Source: CBDDDW01 sp965226805 (GTDB lineage: Bacteria > Chloroflexota > Dehalococcoidia > Lucifugimonadales > JAGWBF01). From it: DNA of 64,000 bases. The stretch is taken from contig CBDDDW010000026.1 of the NCBI GenBank assembly GCA_965226805.1, positions 124,001 to 188,000 of the forward strand. The letters run 5' to 3'. A model generated the notes under the pieces. It worked only from the letters and a program-made list of their open reading frames with translations. It was not told the DNA's origin and did not search any database. The position numbers and the translations under genes were made by a program. Below, in pieces: positions 34,701 through 43,241 of the stretch (position 1 is the first letter of the stretch; each line of letters opens with the position of its first letter).

Positions 34701-35796
34701 CACCAAGATCCACCAGGGGCCCCGCTACGGCCACTTCTTCATCATGCCCGAGGACAACCTGATCCACCTGTATGAAGGGACTGAGCGTGCCTTTATAGGG
34801 GGAGTAAAGAAGAGGGCACCAGCCATCACGGAACGGATGGTGATGATCTATCCCAAGGAAGGTTCCATGCCCCGCAAAAACTGCGCCTGCATCGTTCAGG
34901 CGGACTGGGTGACCGGGGACCAGGTGGAGGCAGCGGAGAGGTGGATTGACTTCCTCCTGGAGGATGAGCAGCAACGGTCCTTCATGGCTGCCGGCTTCCG
35001 GCCGGCTACAGACCTCCCTCTCACCGACCCCATCAGTGACAGGTACGGACTGGACCCGACCAAGCCCACAAAGGTGCTCAATCCTTCACTCATCAAGCCA
35101 GAGGTCGCCGCGGAAATCGACGATTCCTGGGAGCTGGTGAAGAGGCCGGGCATCGTCACTTTCGTTGTGGACAACTCTGGCTCCATGATGGGCGACAAGC
35201 TCCGCCAAACCAAAGACGGGCTGGACAGGGCCCTGGGCAACATGGCCAAGAACAACCAGGTCGGCCTGGTCACCTTCAGCGATGGAGTTAACGCCCGCAT
35301 CCCGGTGGCGCTGCTGGAGAAGAACCGTTTTACCATGGCAGACACCGTACATGAGATGAGGGCCGGGGGTGAGACCGCTCTCTACGACGCCATCAAGGCA
35401 GGTGTCGAAATGACCGACGCCGCGGAAGGAAAGGAAGATGCCATTCGGGCCGTTGTCGTCCTGACCGATGGCCGGGCGAACCGGGGGCTGGTAGGGATAG
35501 ATGACCTCGTCAAGATGTGGTCAGACAGGGAGGCTCTCATTAAGGAGTTCGATGGCTTCGAGGATGACCAACTGGCGTTGGACGTCGGCGGGAGACCCGT
35601 TGAGAAGACGGCGATACGTGGTGCAGAGCTACTGGTTGAAACTCACCACGCCATCCAGATTTTCTACATCGGCATCGGCGAAGACGCGGATATGGACGTG
35701 GGCCGGATACTGGCTCAGGCCACCGGCGCGGAGTTCCAGGGAGTAACCGAAGATGACCTGGCGAATGTCCTCGAGGAGTTCAGCAAATACTTCTAA
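31714..35796 (+). CDS. Repeat-rich membrane protein joined to solute-binding and vWA modules
   Basis: A 1360-codon open frame. The N-terminal 160 residues have several transmembrane helices. Residues about 180-590 lie in an array of 44-residue hydrophobic repeats (LGYVWMGVSAVLGYLGGVL, then ALHYTRQAVSTAVAASRRG). From about residue 353 to 587 the frame is shifted by one base relative to the repeats and reads as an Arg/Cys/Pro-rich sequence. The membrane frame returns at GLGYLGMGG. At residue 716 a second possible start (MSDFSLTRQ, with AAAGGGGG upstream) opens one helix, a region resembling a periplasmic solute-binding fold, and a vWA domain with a complete MIDAS (DNSGSMMG, GGETALYD, LTDGRAN). 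The vWA part may be made separately from 33859. GGAGGTG precedes the ATG, with a GTG three bases later. Confidence 0.65.
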   Translation: MVTYRDILGNSVMVGHRPAWPGAGSWLTLMTALSFTAICGAVWVNNEAMAVWLLSEGVVQESTTRTLPGTIRSFATWSGISGLVTAQLVLLWGVFRITPWAPVRTLVTQVWKAGSPRVDSLRAFALAFFIVTRGSLAKLMRPVGLAFAAAAQAIGLVVRYTLLAVLTPVAASLWGLGLGLGYVWMGVSAILGYLGSVLAVALHYTRQAVSVPVTASRSGLAVGLGYAWVGVSTILGYLGGVLAVTLRYTWRAVLTPVAASWRGLGLGLGLGLGLGLGLGLGLGLGYVWMGVSAVLGYLGGVLSAALHYTRQAVSTAVAASRRGLGLGLGYVLMGVSAVLGYLGGVLAVTLNYTWAGRLDCRRRVPAGAGTWAGIRLDGNICRPGVPGRCSVSGASLHPAGRLDCRRRLPAGAGAWAGIRVDGSICRLGVPGRCSYSGHGIHPAGRLDCRRRVLEEAGGRAGIPPDVGSYRPGVPGRCSGSGPPLHPAGRIDPRRRFLEEAGAWAGIPADGGIYRAGVPRRCPGGIPSLRLAGRLDPRRSLLVGTGAWAEIFPDANFRRPAPPVGGDLRRGSFCWAGTRPGWVGSPQGLGYLGMGGMTVLSLLGLAVYAIAQAAGLALRPLGIGVWTIAQAVGLALRYLYRPVFQVLRILGLGLSTIALLLVATWRGVLRCVAFVPRGAYRSAAFAGRTISTGFGTVPDVGKTAVWVARHRKGVYAMSDFSLTRQRVLSLVATLWVFAILGSILAWTLWPAPPEPTVRVVHWATGHLMREGEDLRLMPVMAEQFNEAGHKTKSDKRIVVEVHNVPSELQAEYLVERMTTRRRIDLHEITDGYVGKSTSNSDPVIVTPSSGHWMVTANYEVGLELDRTGTDLSAARSIVAPVIGIVTYEEMARCLGWPEKEIGYSDIIALRKDPEGWASYDCADGAWGRKPLVAFTDPTTSSTGRSLLLGLYSIAAGKTPEELTLEDVQDVQKSEVGSYVKQFQGLVDHYLIGITVLNTKIHQGPRYGHFFIMPEDNLIHLYEGTERAFIGGVKKRAPAITERMVMIYPKEGSMPRKNCACIVQADWVTGDQVEAAERWIDFLLEDEQQRSFMAAGFRPATDLPLTDPISDRYGLDPTKPTKVLNPSLIKPEVAAEIDDSWELVKRPGIVTFVVDNSGSMMGDKLRQTKDGLDRALGNMAKNNQVGLVTFSDGVNARIPVALLEKNRFTMADTVHEMRAGGETALYDAIKAGVEMTDAAEGKEDAIRAVVVLTDGRANRGLVGIDDLVKMWSDREALIKEFDGFEDDQLALDVGGRPVEKTAIRGAELLVETHHAIQIFYIGIGEDADMDVGRILAQATGAEFQGVTEDDLANVLEEFSKYF
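32251..33482 (+). repeat. 132-bp coding tandem repeat (about ten units)
   Basis: The marker CTGGGATA and its variants occur at 32251, 32383, 32563, 32695, 32828, 32960, 33092, 33224, 33356 and 33475. Successive spacings are 132, 180, 132, 133, 132, 132, 132, 132 and 119. Each unit encodes 44 residues with two short hydrophobic stretches. The 180 spacing is 132 plus four extra 12-bp units. The 133 spacing carries one inserted base in a G-run near 32773. The last spacing is short by 13 bases and restores the frame. Confidence 0.9.
32503..32562 (+). repeat. 12-bp microrepeat, five copies
   Basis: Five exact tandem copies of CTGGGACTTGGG encode repeated Leu-Gly pairs within the third unit of the 132-bp array. 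Other units have one copy or a degenerate one, so copy number has changed by slippage without altering the frame. Confidence 0.9.
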
Positions 35797-35831
35797 CTGG
35801 AACGGAACCCCTTGGAAAGGTGGTGATGGCG

Positions 35832-36917
35832 ATGCGTGCGGTGCTATTACATCCTCTTGGGCTCACACTTCTGGCTGGGAGCCTTCTGGTGGCGGGGGCG
35901 CTGCGCCTGGTGTCCGGCCTCGACCGTTGGTCCGAGCTGGGGCCCTGGATGCTCTATTGGGGCCTCCTGGCCTACGTGGCCTCCGCGATCGGTATCCTCT
36001 GGTCGCGCTCAGAGGAGTTCTCTTCCATGGGACACTCGGTGGAGGTGGGGCTGTCCGAAATGGCCATCAGGAGATGGCTACGCTGGGACGTCACCTGTCA
36101 CCCCGCTACTCTTGTCCCCGTGGGCATCGCCGTGGCCTCAGGAGGCTATGTCCTGCTGCTGGCTCCGGGCACCGGCGGCGAGCTTTGGGCCACCACGCTT
36201 CTCGGGATCTCGGTAGCGGCTGCTGCAGGGTCTCTTCTCTGGAGGCAAACCTTTCGTTACCCGGAGAGGTACAAGAGCCGAGTCCAAGAGGTAATGGACA
36301 CCCTGGACCGGGAGCGCACAAAGCGGGAGGAGGCAGAAGTCGCACAGCTGCGCCAGTCCCTTGAGGCAGGATTCTCGACGATAGGCTCGGAAGAAGGGCT
36401 TAAGGCCCTAACAGCGCTGGTCTGTGAATACCAGGAGCTTCAGCCTGCCCTTGGTCGGCACAGGGATACCGATACCCTCTCTGTTACCCTGGTCCCCTCC
36501 CTGGCGGGAGAGGCTTATCGGCAAGGACTCAGCGCCATGTCCGATGCCCTGGATCTGATGAAGTTGTCCCACACTGCTGATAGAGAGAGGCTGGAAAGAG
36601 AAATTGATGGGCTGGAGGGGGACGTCGAGGCTCTGAAAAGGGACCAGGGCCAGGCAGATCGTCTCTGGATTAGGGAAGACACCCTGGCCTCCCACAGGCG
36701 GCGTCTGGACATGTTGGGCCAGCTTCAGGTGCGCATCGACCAGCTACTGCATCAGGCCGGCCGGTGCGAGGCCTCCCTCCATCGGGCCCGGATAGAGCTG
36801 GCTGCCATCTCGGCTGGTAGCTCGGAAACAAGCGTGGACTCGATAACCGAGGCCTTGCGGGAAACCCTCTCGCGGGCGAAGGAGGTGCAGGATGAGATGA
36901 GAAGGCTTGGCTACTAA
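35832..36917 (+). CDS. Membrane-anchored coiled-coil protein
   Basis: A protein of about 361 residues. Two transmembrane pairs occupy the first 150 residues (LGLTLLAGSLLVAGAL, MLYWGLLAYVASAIGIL, ATLVPVGIAVASGGYVLLL and TTLLGISVAAAAGSLLW). They are followed by a long charged helical region with heptad-like pattern (LEREIDGLEGDVEALKRDQ). AGGTGG lies eight bases before the chosen ATG; another ATG is two codons upstream. It starts 35 bases after the vWA gene and is likely co-expressed. The layout recalls XpaC-like partners of vWA/TelA stress systems, but I do not see a decisive motif. Confidence 0.65.
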   Translation: MRAVLLHPLGLTLLAGSLLVAGALRLVSGLDRWSELGPWMLYWGLLAYVASAIGILWSRSEEFSSMGHSVEVGLSEMAIRRWLRWDVTCHPATLVPVGIAVASGGYVLLLAPGTGGELWATTLLGISVAAAAGSLLWRQTFRYPERYKSRVQEVMDTLDRERTKREEAEVAQLRQSLEAGFSTIGSEEGLKALTALVCEYQELQPALGRHRDTDTLSVTLVPSLAGEAYRQGLSAMSDALDLMKLSHTADRERLEREIDGLEGDVEALKRDQGQADRLWIREDTLASHRRRLDMLGQLQVRIDQLLHQAGRCEASLHRARIELAAISAGSSETSVDSITEALRETLSRAKEVQDEMRRLGY

Positions 36918-37079
36918 AGGGACGGAGCACTCTACCGATACCCAATTTACCACTTGAGATGTCAACGGACAATCCAGCATGATGGAGGCGAGCGCTCAAG
37001 AGACGGATGGATTCGGTATAATCCTCAATGGCTCTTTGGACTCGAGTCCGAACGCTTCATCGGAAAGGGGCAGCTTGGC

Positions 37080-37517
37080 TTGAAAAGAGACGCGCATCCT
37101 CGCCCAAGCTGGCTGCGCAGCCGGCTGGCTAAGTGGGCCTTTTATGCGTACCGACTGGGCTTCGCACGGCTACTCGGCCGGTGGGTACTGGTCCTGACCA
37201 CCAGGGGTAGGGAGACGGGGAGGGTGCGCAAGACTCCACTTTGGTACGTCAGGGAAGGTGACCTAGTCTACTGCGTTTCAGGATGGGGCACGAACAGCGA
37301 CTGGTACCTGAATGTGAAGGCCCATCACCTGGTCGTAATGGAGATCGGGAAAGACCGAAGAAAGGCGATGGCGGAGTTGGTGGACACCCCAAGTGAGCGA
37401 GAGAGAGTGCTAGGTCTGATAGAAGGCAAGTACGGCTCCCCGACTACCCGATTATTTTACCACCTGGACAGGATTGCTTTAGTGGCCTTTACCCTGGACT
37501 CTGAGCAGCTTCTCTGA
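37080..37517 (+). CDS. Nitroreductase/DDN-family (F420H2-type) protein
   Basis: A 145-residue protein of the deazaflavin-dependent nitroreductase family. The signature region is LGRWVLVLTTRGRETGRVRK followed by TPLWYVREGDLVYCVSGWG and WYLNVKAHH. Such split-barrel proteins use F420H2 or bind quinones. The start is uncertain: the frame is open to 36954, but the domain and normal family length fit a TTG here with an AAAGGGG 13 bases upstream. It stands alone between the vWA cluster and a repeat. Confidence 0.72.
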   Translation: MKRDAHPRPSWLRSRLAKWAFYAYRLGFARLLGRWVLVLTTRGRETGRVRKTPLWYVREGDLVYCVSGWGTNSDWYLNVKAHHLVVMEIGKDRRKAMAELVDTPSERERVLGLIEGKYGSPTTRLFYHLDRIALVAFTLDSEQLL

Positions 37518-37857
37518 CCAACTGACAAGTTTCGAAAGTAATAGTCGAATATCTGTCACCCTGAGCCGGATGCGAAGGGTCTGGGGAGGTGGCAGATCCA
37601 TGCTGTGACCCCAGCCCGCCACCAGATTCTTCGCGTGCGGCTCAGAATGACACCATCGTAGCAAGGACGAGTTGCAGTTGCGACTGACCATTAGGAATAA
37701 CCGCTTCAACGTCCGGAAGACCCGTCTCCTGCGCAGGGGGCAGTACAAAAAAGTTTACAATCCGTCGCGCCCCGTTGTATGCTCACCCCGGCCCGTCCAG
37801 GCTCGGCCTGGCGCTGCTCGGGCACCGGATAATCCAGCGACGCAGGGAGGAGAGACT
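37518..37857. other. Intergenic region with repeat and weak promoter
   Basis: A 340-base gap holding family A repeat copy 2 (separate entry). Downstream of it, an A-run followed by TTTACA (37754-37759) and a poor -10 match lies about 100 bases before the dienelactone hydrolase start. I see no gene. Confidence 0.4.
37553..37652 (-). repeat. Palindromic repeat family A, copy 2
   Basis: Read on the minus strand it begins TGTCATTCTGAG, passes GCGAAGAATCTGGTGGCG and GATCTGCCACCTCCCC, and ends CTCAGGGTGACAG, closely matching 2591-2684. Its ends are imperfect inverted repeats (TGTCATTCTGAG against CTCAGGGTGACA), as are the inner blocks GAAGAATCTGG and CCAGACCCTTC. It resembles a small MITE- or REP-like element. 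Confidence 0.8.
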
Positions 37858-38628
37858 ATGACATACCGAGGAATGACGGCGGAAATGATGAGCGTCTCCG
37901 GGCACGGAGGCACAAACATCGCGGCGTATTTGGCTCAGCCTTCAGGCGATGGGCCTTTTCCGGGCGTCGTCCTCATTCACCACGCTCCCGGATGGGACGA
38001 ACTCTATATGGAGATGACCCGCAAGTTTGCTCACCACGGTTATATCGCCATCTGCCCCGATCTATACCACAGAGATGGGCCGGGGAGTCCGGAGGACGTG
38101 GCTGCCAAGGTCCGTGCCGCAGGAGGCGTCCCCGACGACCAGGTTCTCGGTGATGTGGAAGCGGCGATGCGGTATCTGAAGTCGCTGCCTAATGTCAATG
38201 GCAGGGTGGGTCTTATCGGCTCTTGCTCCGGCGGGCGCCAAACGTTCCTGGTGGTGTGTAGGACCCAGGGGTTTGACGCCGCGGTGGAATTGTGGGGAGG
38301 CCGAGTGGTGATGTCGAAAGAAGAGCTTAACCCAAAGCAGCCCGTGGCCCCGATAGACTACACCAAGGACCTGTCCTGCCCGCTGCTGGGGTTGTTTGGT
38401 GAGGACGACCCGAGCCCGACCCCGGACCAGGTCGCGCTCCACGAACAGGAGCTCAAGAAGCATGGAAAGAGCTACGAGTTTCACATGTACCCCAACGCCG
38501 GCCACGGGTTCTTTTACTACGACCGGCCAATGTACCGATTAGAGCCGGCGCTGGATGGATGGAATAAAGTGTTCGCCTTCTTTGAGAAACATCTCATCGC
38601 GGCGGCCAAGCAAAGCGTAGGAGCGTAA
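37858..38628 (+). CDS. Dienelactone hydrolase family protein
   Basis: A 256-residue alpha/beta hydrolase of the dienelactone hydrolase type. The nucleophile is C123 in GSCSGG, with the acid in FGEDDPSPT and the His in NAGHGFF; the Cys nucleophile is the hallmark of the family. It may hydrolyse dienelactones or other small esters or lactones. The ATG follows GGAGGAG. The DUF6295 gene starts three bases after its stop. Confidence 0.9.
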   Translation: MTYRGMTAEMMSVSGHGGTNIAAYLAQPSGDGPFPGVVLIHHAPGWDELYMEMTRKFAHHGYIAICPDLYHRDGPGSPEDVAAKVRAAGGVPDDQVLGDVEAAMRYLKSLPNVNGRVGLIGSCSGGRQTFLVVCRTQGFDAAVELWGGRVVMSKEELNPKQPVAPIDYTKDLSCPLLGLFGEDDPSPTPDQVALHEQELKKHGKSYEFHMYPNAGHGFFYYDRPMYRLEPALDGWNKVFAFFEKHLIAAAKQSVGA

Positions 38629-38631
38629 GCC

Positions 38632-38931
38632 ATGTGTACGTGGATAGTGGAAAAGGCGGCAATGGCGGGTAGCGGCAAGGGCGCCGGCGGTTGGTTCCCG
38701 TTGACCCAGGCCAACGTGTGCTACGATCACCCTGCCCACGCGTTCCTGGAACATAGCCTCAATATCGACTTCGTAAACGAGGGCATGGGACCTGGGGCGC
38801 GGGTCGCTGTAGAGCTGAGTGCCGAATCGGCGCGCGGCCTGGTCCGGGCAATCGTCGCGGCCCTGGATGCCAACGATGACCAGAACATCTCCTCCGGGTT
38901 CCGCCGTGAGGTGGGTATAGACAGCGGGTAA
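38632..38931 (+). CDS. DUF6295-like small protein
   Basis: A 99-residue protein with the pattern MCTWIVEKAAMAGSGKGAGG, then YDHPAHAFLEHSLNIDFVN and RVAVELSAESARGLVRAI, which I recall as DUF6295. Function unknown. It is directly behind the dienelactone hydrolase and probably translated with it. The conserved Cys and the DHPxHAxxEH string could bind a metal (inference). Confidence 0.7.
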   Translation: MCTWIVEKAAMAGSGKGAGGWFPLTQANVCYDHPAHAFLEHSLNIDFVNEGMGPGARVAVELSAESARGLVRAIVAALDANDDQNISSGFRREVGIDSG

Positions 38932-39140
38932 GCCCAGACTCCCGGAAGCTCAGTCAAGGCTCTGGCGGGCGGCTCAGCCGTGCGTAACTAGGCTATCTTC
39001 GGTTTCCTTTACTCAAGCTGTCAATCTGAGCCTCATCCAGACTCTCCGCCGAGCCTTGCCTGGGCGCAGCCGAAGGGCTCAGAGGCTGTACGGAGCTTGC
39101 CGCTGTCGTGACATGACGCTGGGCTTACTTGCGGGTTTAG

Positions 39141-42100
39141 CTAGAGTTGTGGTTTCCGTTCCGCTATCAATTGTTCCAGGGCGTTCCGGCCGTTGCGGAG
39201 CTGTTCTAGGACCTCTCCATCGCTGAGCTGCACTAGCTCCCTGAGGTCCTCCATCGCTCCCTGTAGCTGATCCAGCCGCAAAAACAGTACTTCTCCGGTA
39301 CCCCACCTAAGTTCCCTCAGGTTTGTCCCCACAGGCGCCTCAAAGAGTATCCATCCCTCCACGGAGGAATGGGCTTGTGTGAGCTCCCTTGAGCCCGCTA
39401 TGAAAGGCAAGTAGAGATTCTCGTCAGGGTGCGCTTCCTCCACTGTGCTGACGTTTACCTCGTTGAAGAAGGTCGGGTCCAGAAGCCTGAAGGTTTCGTT
39501 GAGCCCGATGCCCCTGAGCCCGACAGAGTCTTCATCCAGGGTCAGAAAGGTCGTGGAGTCGTCGATTTTGTAGATGTTCAGGAAGATAGCCACCAGCTCG
39601 TTGCCCTCACCTGCGGGAGCTATCACACGGTGCTGCCCGTCGGACCCCTGGTATCGTACCTCGGGAGTCCGGGCTATCTCCTGTACGTCTATGATAAGGA
39701 AGTCTCCTTTGGAAGTGTTCTCCGAGGTCGAATAGGATAGACCCCGGTCCTCGTGATACTCGGAGAGCGTCGGATCGACGCGAACGGACTGGTTGTAGTC
39801 TGCTATGGCACTCTGTATGTTGCCCAGATTTCTGTTGGCGTCGCCCCGGTTCGCGTAAGCCAGGGCGTACTGAGGGTCGAGGCTGATGGCCTGGCCATAG
39901 TCCTGCACCGCGAGCTGGAACTGGCCGAGTGCGGAGAAGGCCAGGCCGCGGTAGTTATAGGCCTTGGCGAGCTGGGGGTCGATAAGTATCGCGTCGTTAA
40001 GGTCCTCCAAAACCAGCTCAAGGGGCGGCATCTTCAAGTAGATGACCTCATGGGCGTCCCAACGCATCTCCTTTACCCTGATCCCCTTGGGCACTTGAAA
40101 GGCTATCCACCCTCTGACGGAGCGGCCCGGCAGCAGCTCCAGCGGACCTGTGAGAAACGGCCTATACCGGTCCTCGGCGTGGTCGGGGCTTGTCTCCTGT
40201 ACATTAGCCGTGTTTTCACTGCTGAGATCTAGAAGCCTGTGGATTTGATCCGGCCCGAACCCCCTGAGCTCAGCAGACTCCTGGTCGAGCGTTAAGGACA
40301 CACTGTCGACACCGATGTTATACAGGTCAATGTGGAGTACCACAAGCTCATCGGAGGCGTTGTCGGGGGTTACGATGTAATGCGTCTCCTCACCGCCGAT
40401 GTATCGGAGTTCCGAAATTCGCTTGATCTCTTTGACGGTGATTTCCAGATCCAATCCTCTGGTCACTTTACCCACATTGAGATAAGCGAGGCCGCGGTTA
40501 GCCAGCGCTTCCGCGTTCTGGGAGTCGAGCCGCAACACCTGGTCATAGTCGGCGATCGCACTTTCGAGCTCGGCGATGTAGGTCTGGCTGTCCCGCTGGC
40601 GATTGCCCAGCTCGGCGTAAGCCAGTGCCCTGAGCTGTCCCAGGACGCGGTGAGCGTTTCCCCGGTTAAGGTACGCTTGGACGTTAATAGGGTCATCGAG
40701 TATGGCGCCGCTGTAGTCAGCTATGGCCTTCTCCAACTGCCCAAGGTAGTCTCGTATACTCAACTGTGGCTGGGCCAGGTTCTGAGAGGCGTTCCCTCGC
40801 CTACTGATGGCCGCAGCGTCCCCGGCCTTCAGAGTTGCCGCCCTATCGAAATCTGTGAAGGCCCGCTGGAATTCGTCCTGCTGAAAGAGGACCAGACGCC
40901 TGTTGTAGTGGGCGTCGGCATCCCCGGGATCCAGGTCGATTAGCTCTGTGTAATCCTCCAATGCGCCGTTGGAGTTCCCCATCTTGAAGTGAACGTATCC
41001 TCTAGTGTAGAGGGTGCTGGTGTCGCCTGATCTGAGCAAAAGAACGCGGTCGAAGTCCTCAATAGCAGCCTCAAAGTTTTCTAGGCTGTCGAAAGCGTGG
41101 CCGCGCGCGAAGTAGGCGTCGGCGTCCTGCCGGTTTGCGGAGATCACCTGATCGAGGTCGTCCACGGTGTTTTGAAAGTTGCCCAGGCTAAAGTGGGACA
41201 GGGCTCTCAGCCTGTAAGCTTCAATATTCTCCGGGTCCAGCCCGATGACCTTGCTAAAGTCTTCAGCAGCATCCTTGAGCTCATCGATGCCGTATAGCAG
41301 GATACCCCGAGTGTAGTAGGCTTCAACGAGATCTGGGTTGAGGCGTATGGCGTCGTCGAAGTCCTCTTTGGCGAGGTCTCGCTGCTTCAACTGTAGCTTC
41401 GCCAGGCCCCGGTCGTAGTAAGCGTCGGCATTCTCGGGGTCGAGGTCGATGGCCTTGTCGTAGTCATCGATGGCCAGTTGAAAGTTCTCCAACTCAGAGT
41501 GGGCACTTCCCCGTTCGAAGTAGGCCTGAGCGTCCTGGTCATTAAGGTCTATGGCGTTGCCGAAATACTGTGTCGCGGGTTGGAAATTGCCCAGCATGAC
41601 TTCGGCGCGTCCCAGGTGCATGTACACATCTGTGTTTTTAAACTGCCGTCGGACGGCCTGGTCGAAATCAGTTATCGCACCTTCGTTTTGCCCTAGCCCT
41701 AGTTTGAACTTTGCGAGGCCTCGATTGAAATAGGTCTCGGCATCGCCGGTAAGGCCGAGGGTCTTGTCGAAATCCCCGATGGCAGTCTGATACCGACCTA
41801 GCTCGACATTCGCCAATGCCCGCTTTTGATAGACCTCGGCACTGCGGTCTTCGACTCCTAGAAAGGCTTCCGAAATCACCCGATCGAAGTCGTCTATGGC
41901 AGGCTGGTATTGACCTAGCTCGAAACTGGAGAGCCCGCGTCGGAGGTAGGCTTCGACTCCGGGATAGCCGCTGTCGATGGCCAGGGTGAATGAGTTGACG
42001 GCAGGACGAAGGTCTCCCTCGCTCTGGTGATCGACTCCTTGGGCGAAATACTCCTCGGCTGACAATGGGGTGGGGTCGGGTGTAACTGTGGTCTCGGCGG

Positions 42101-42170
42101 AATCTCCACCACAGGCCGATACCAGGATTGTAGATGTGAGCAGTATCAGGAGAGCCGCACGGTACGTCAT
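39141..42170 (-). CDS. TPR-repeat lipoprotein with two inserted beta domains
   Basis: A 1009-residue lipoprotein. The signal peptide ends in the lipobox LVSAC. About 17 tetratricopeptide repeats follow (for example AYYDRGLAKLQLKQRDLAKE and AYFERGSAHSELENFQLAID). Two related domains of about 130 residues interrupt the array; each starts near ITVKEIKRISELRY or IDVQEIARTPEVRY and ends near LRWGTGEVLFL, and both look like DUF4352-type beta-sandwiches. Each sits between helix A and helix B of a TPR. TPR lipoproteins usually scaffold complexes on the outer face of the membrane. It is divergent from the HAM1-like gene. Confidence 0.85.
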   Translation of the reverse strand: MTYRAALLILLTSTILVSACGGDSAETTVTPDPTPLSAEEYFAQGVDHQSEGDLRPAVNSFTLAIDSGYPGVEAYLRRGLSSFELGQYQPAIDDFDRVISEAFLGVEDRSAEVYQKRALANVELGRYQTAIGDFDKTLGLTGDAETYFNRGLAKFKLGLGQNEGAITDFDQAVRRQFKNTDVYMHLGRAEVMLGNFQPATQYFGNAIDLNDQDAQAYFERGSAHSELENFQLAIDDYDKAIDLDPENADAYYDRGLAKLQLKQRDLAKEDFDDAIRLNPDLVEAYYTRGILLYGIDELKDAAEDFSKVIGLDPENIEAYRLRALSHFSLGNFQNTVDDLDQVISANRQDADAYFARGHAFDSLENFEAAIEDFDRVLLLRSGDTSTLYTRGYVHFKMGNSNGALEDYTELIDLDPGDADAHYNRRLVLFQQDEFQRAFTDFDRAATLKAGDAAAISRRGNASQNLAQPQLSIRDYLGQLEKAIADYSGAILDDPINVQAYLNRGNAHRVLGQLRALAYAELGNRQRDSQTYIAELESAIADYDQVLRLDSQNAEALANRGLAYLNVGKVTRGLDLEITVKEIKRISELRYIGGEETHYIVTPDNASDELVVLHIDLYNIGVDSVSLTLDQESAELRGFGPDQIHRLLDLSSENTANVQETSPDHAEDRYRPFLTGPLELLPGRSVRGWIAFQVPKGIRVKEMRWDAHEVIYLKMPPLELVLEDLNDAILIDPQLAKAYNYRGLAFSALGQFQLAVQDYGQAISLDPQYALAYANRGDANRNLGNIQSAIADYNQSVRVDPTLSEYHEDRGLSYSTSENTSKGDFLIIDVQEIARTPEVRYQGSDGQHRVIAPAGEGNELVAIFLNIYKIDDSTTFLTLDEDSVGLRGIGLNETFRLLDPTFFNEVNVSTVEEAHPDENLYLPFIAGSRELTQAHSSVEGWILFEAPVGTNLRELRWGTGEVLFLRLDQLQGAMEDLRELVQLSDGEVLEQLRNGRNALEQLIAERKPQL

Positions 42171-42428
42171 CTGCTTCTCCCTTGGGAGAACCTGCCGATC
42201 AACACGGCGGCTTGGCTGGACGTGGTGATGATTTTGTGGCTGGAAAGGCGATCACACATATCGTCGGGATCCAAATTGCTTGGAAGGGCCCTTATGCTCG
42301 TAATACGGTGCACAGCTATTGTACAACATGTGCTCCAATGGCGACAGGAATCCGAAGGTCACAGTGCCACGATCACCCCCGCGGGGACGAGACCTGCCTG
42401 GTTTTCGCTCTATGGAGGAAGGATATTA

Positions 42429-42434
42429 TATAAT
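42429..42434 (+). promoter_or_regulatory. -10 box of the HAM1-like gene
   Basis: A perfect TATAAT lies 14 bases before the ATG. The transcript would have a leader of fewer than ten bases and there is no Shine-Dalgarno sequence, so translation may be nearly leaderless. No clear -35 box is seen. Confidence 0.4.
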
Positions 42435-42448
42435 GGCGGCAGCAGCTC

Positions 42449-43105
42449 ATGAGCGACAACAAGGTTCTCCTGGCTACAACGAATCCCGCCAAGCAAGAAA
42501 GATTGACATGGTTGCTGGAGGGATTGCCCTGGGCCCCGCTGACGCTTGATGAACTGGGGCCGGCCGGTAATCCCCCTGCCGAAGAGGGGGTTTCGCACAA
42601 GGAAAACGCCCTGATCAAGGCGCTACACTGGTCCCGCTCCGCGAACATGCTGACTATATCCAGCGATGGAGGGCTGCTGATCCCCAGACTGGGAAGCGGA
42701 TGGGAAAGCCTGGTAACCCACCGGTTCGCGGGTGAGAGCGCCGACGACGAGGCCAGGATTGAGCGGCTGCTCCAGTTGATGCTGCCTTATAAGGGAGAGG
42801 AGCGCGGAGCTTCATGGGTGGAGGCGCTGGCCTTCGCCGACAGTGGAATGCCTCTGGCGTCTTGGCAAGTGCAGGGAGCCCAGGGCGTTCTGCTGGATAG
42901 GCCCAACCCCTCCCAGGGTGAGCCGGGATTCTGGGCATCTTCCCTTTGGCACTTCCCCAAACTGGGCAAGACCTACCACGAATTGAGTGATGATGAGCTC
43001 GAAGGGCTCAACGATCACTGGAGCCAGCTCAAGAGGTTGGTCCAACAATTCTTAAGAGAGCGGGCAAGCAAGAAGGTCGGTTCGGTAGCGTCCCTCCGAA
43101 AATAG
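42449..43105 (+). CDS. HAM1/RdgB-like non-canonical purine NTP pyrophosphatase
   Basis: A 218-residue protein with the HAM1 N-terminus (VLLATTNPAKQERLTWLL), the EEGVSHKENALIKA helix and a TISSDGGLLIPRLG segment corresponding to the metal-binding DDSGLEV region of RdgB. The second half is diverged. RdgB-type enzymes remove dITP and XTP from the nucleotide pool. The altered acidic motif (SDGG in place of DDSG) leaves activity uncertain. Confidence 0.72.
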   Translation: MSDNKVLLATTNPAKQERLTWLLEGLPWAPLTLDELGPAGNPPAEEGVSHKENALIKALHWSRSANMLTISSDGGLLIPRLGSGWESLVTHRFAGESADDEARIERLLQLMLPYKGEERGASWVEALAFADSGMPLASWQVQGAQGVLLDRPNPSQGEPGFWASSLWHFPKLGKTYHELSDDELEGLNDHWSQLKRLVQQFLRERASKKVGSVASLRK

Positions 43106-43241
43106 ACTTCACGCCCGGCCCTTCTCCGATTGGCAGAGGGGTGGCCATGGGGCTGCGGTGAGGGATCAGGCCCCATATTCATTACTTGGCTGTGTTGATG
43201 GCGAACCTGCAACGGAGCGTTCTGAGGAGGTTAGTCCAGTG

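Noticed and set aside
22904..36917. A second tRNA-Glu 3' end as a right att site
   Set aside because: I looked by eye for a repeat of GGGTTCGAATCCCG in this stretch and did not find one, so island boundaries remain unproven.
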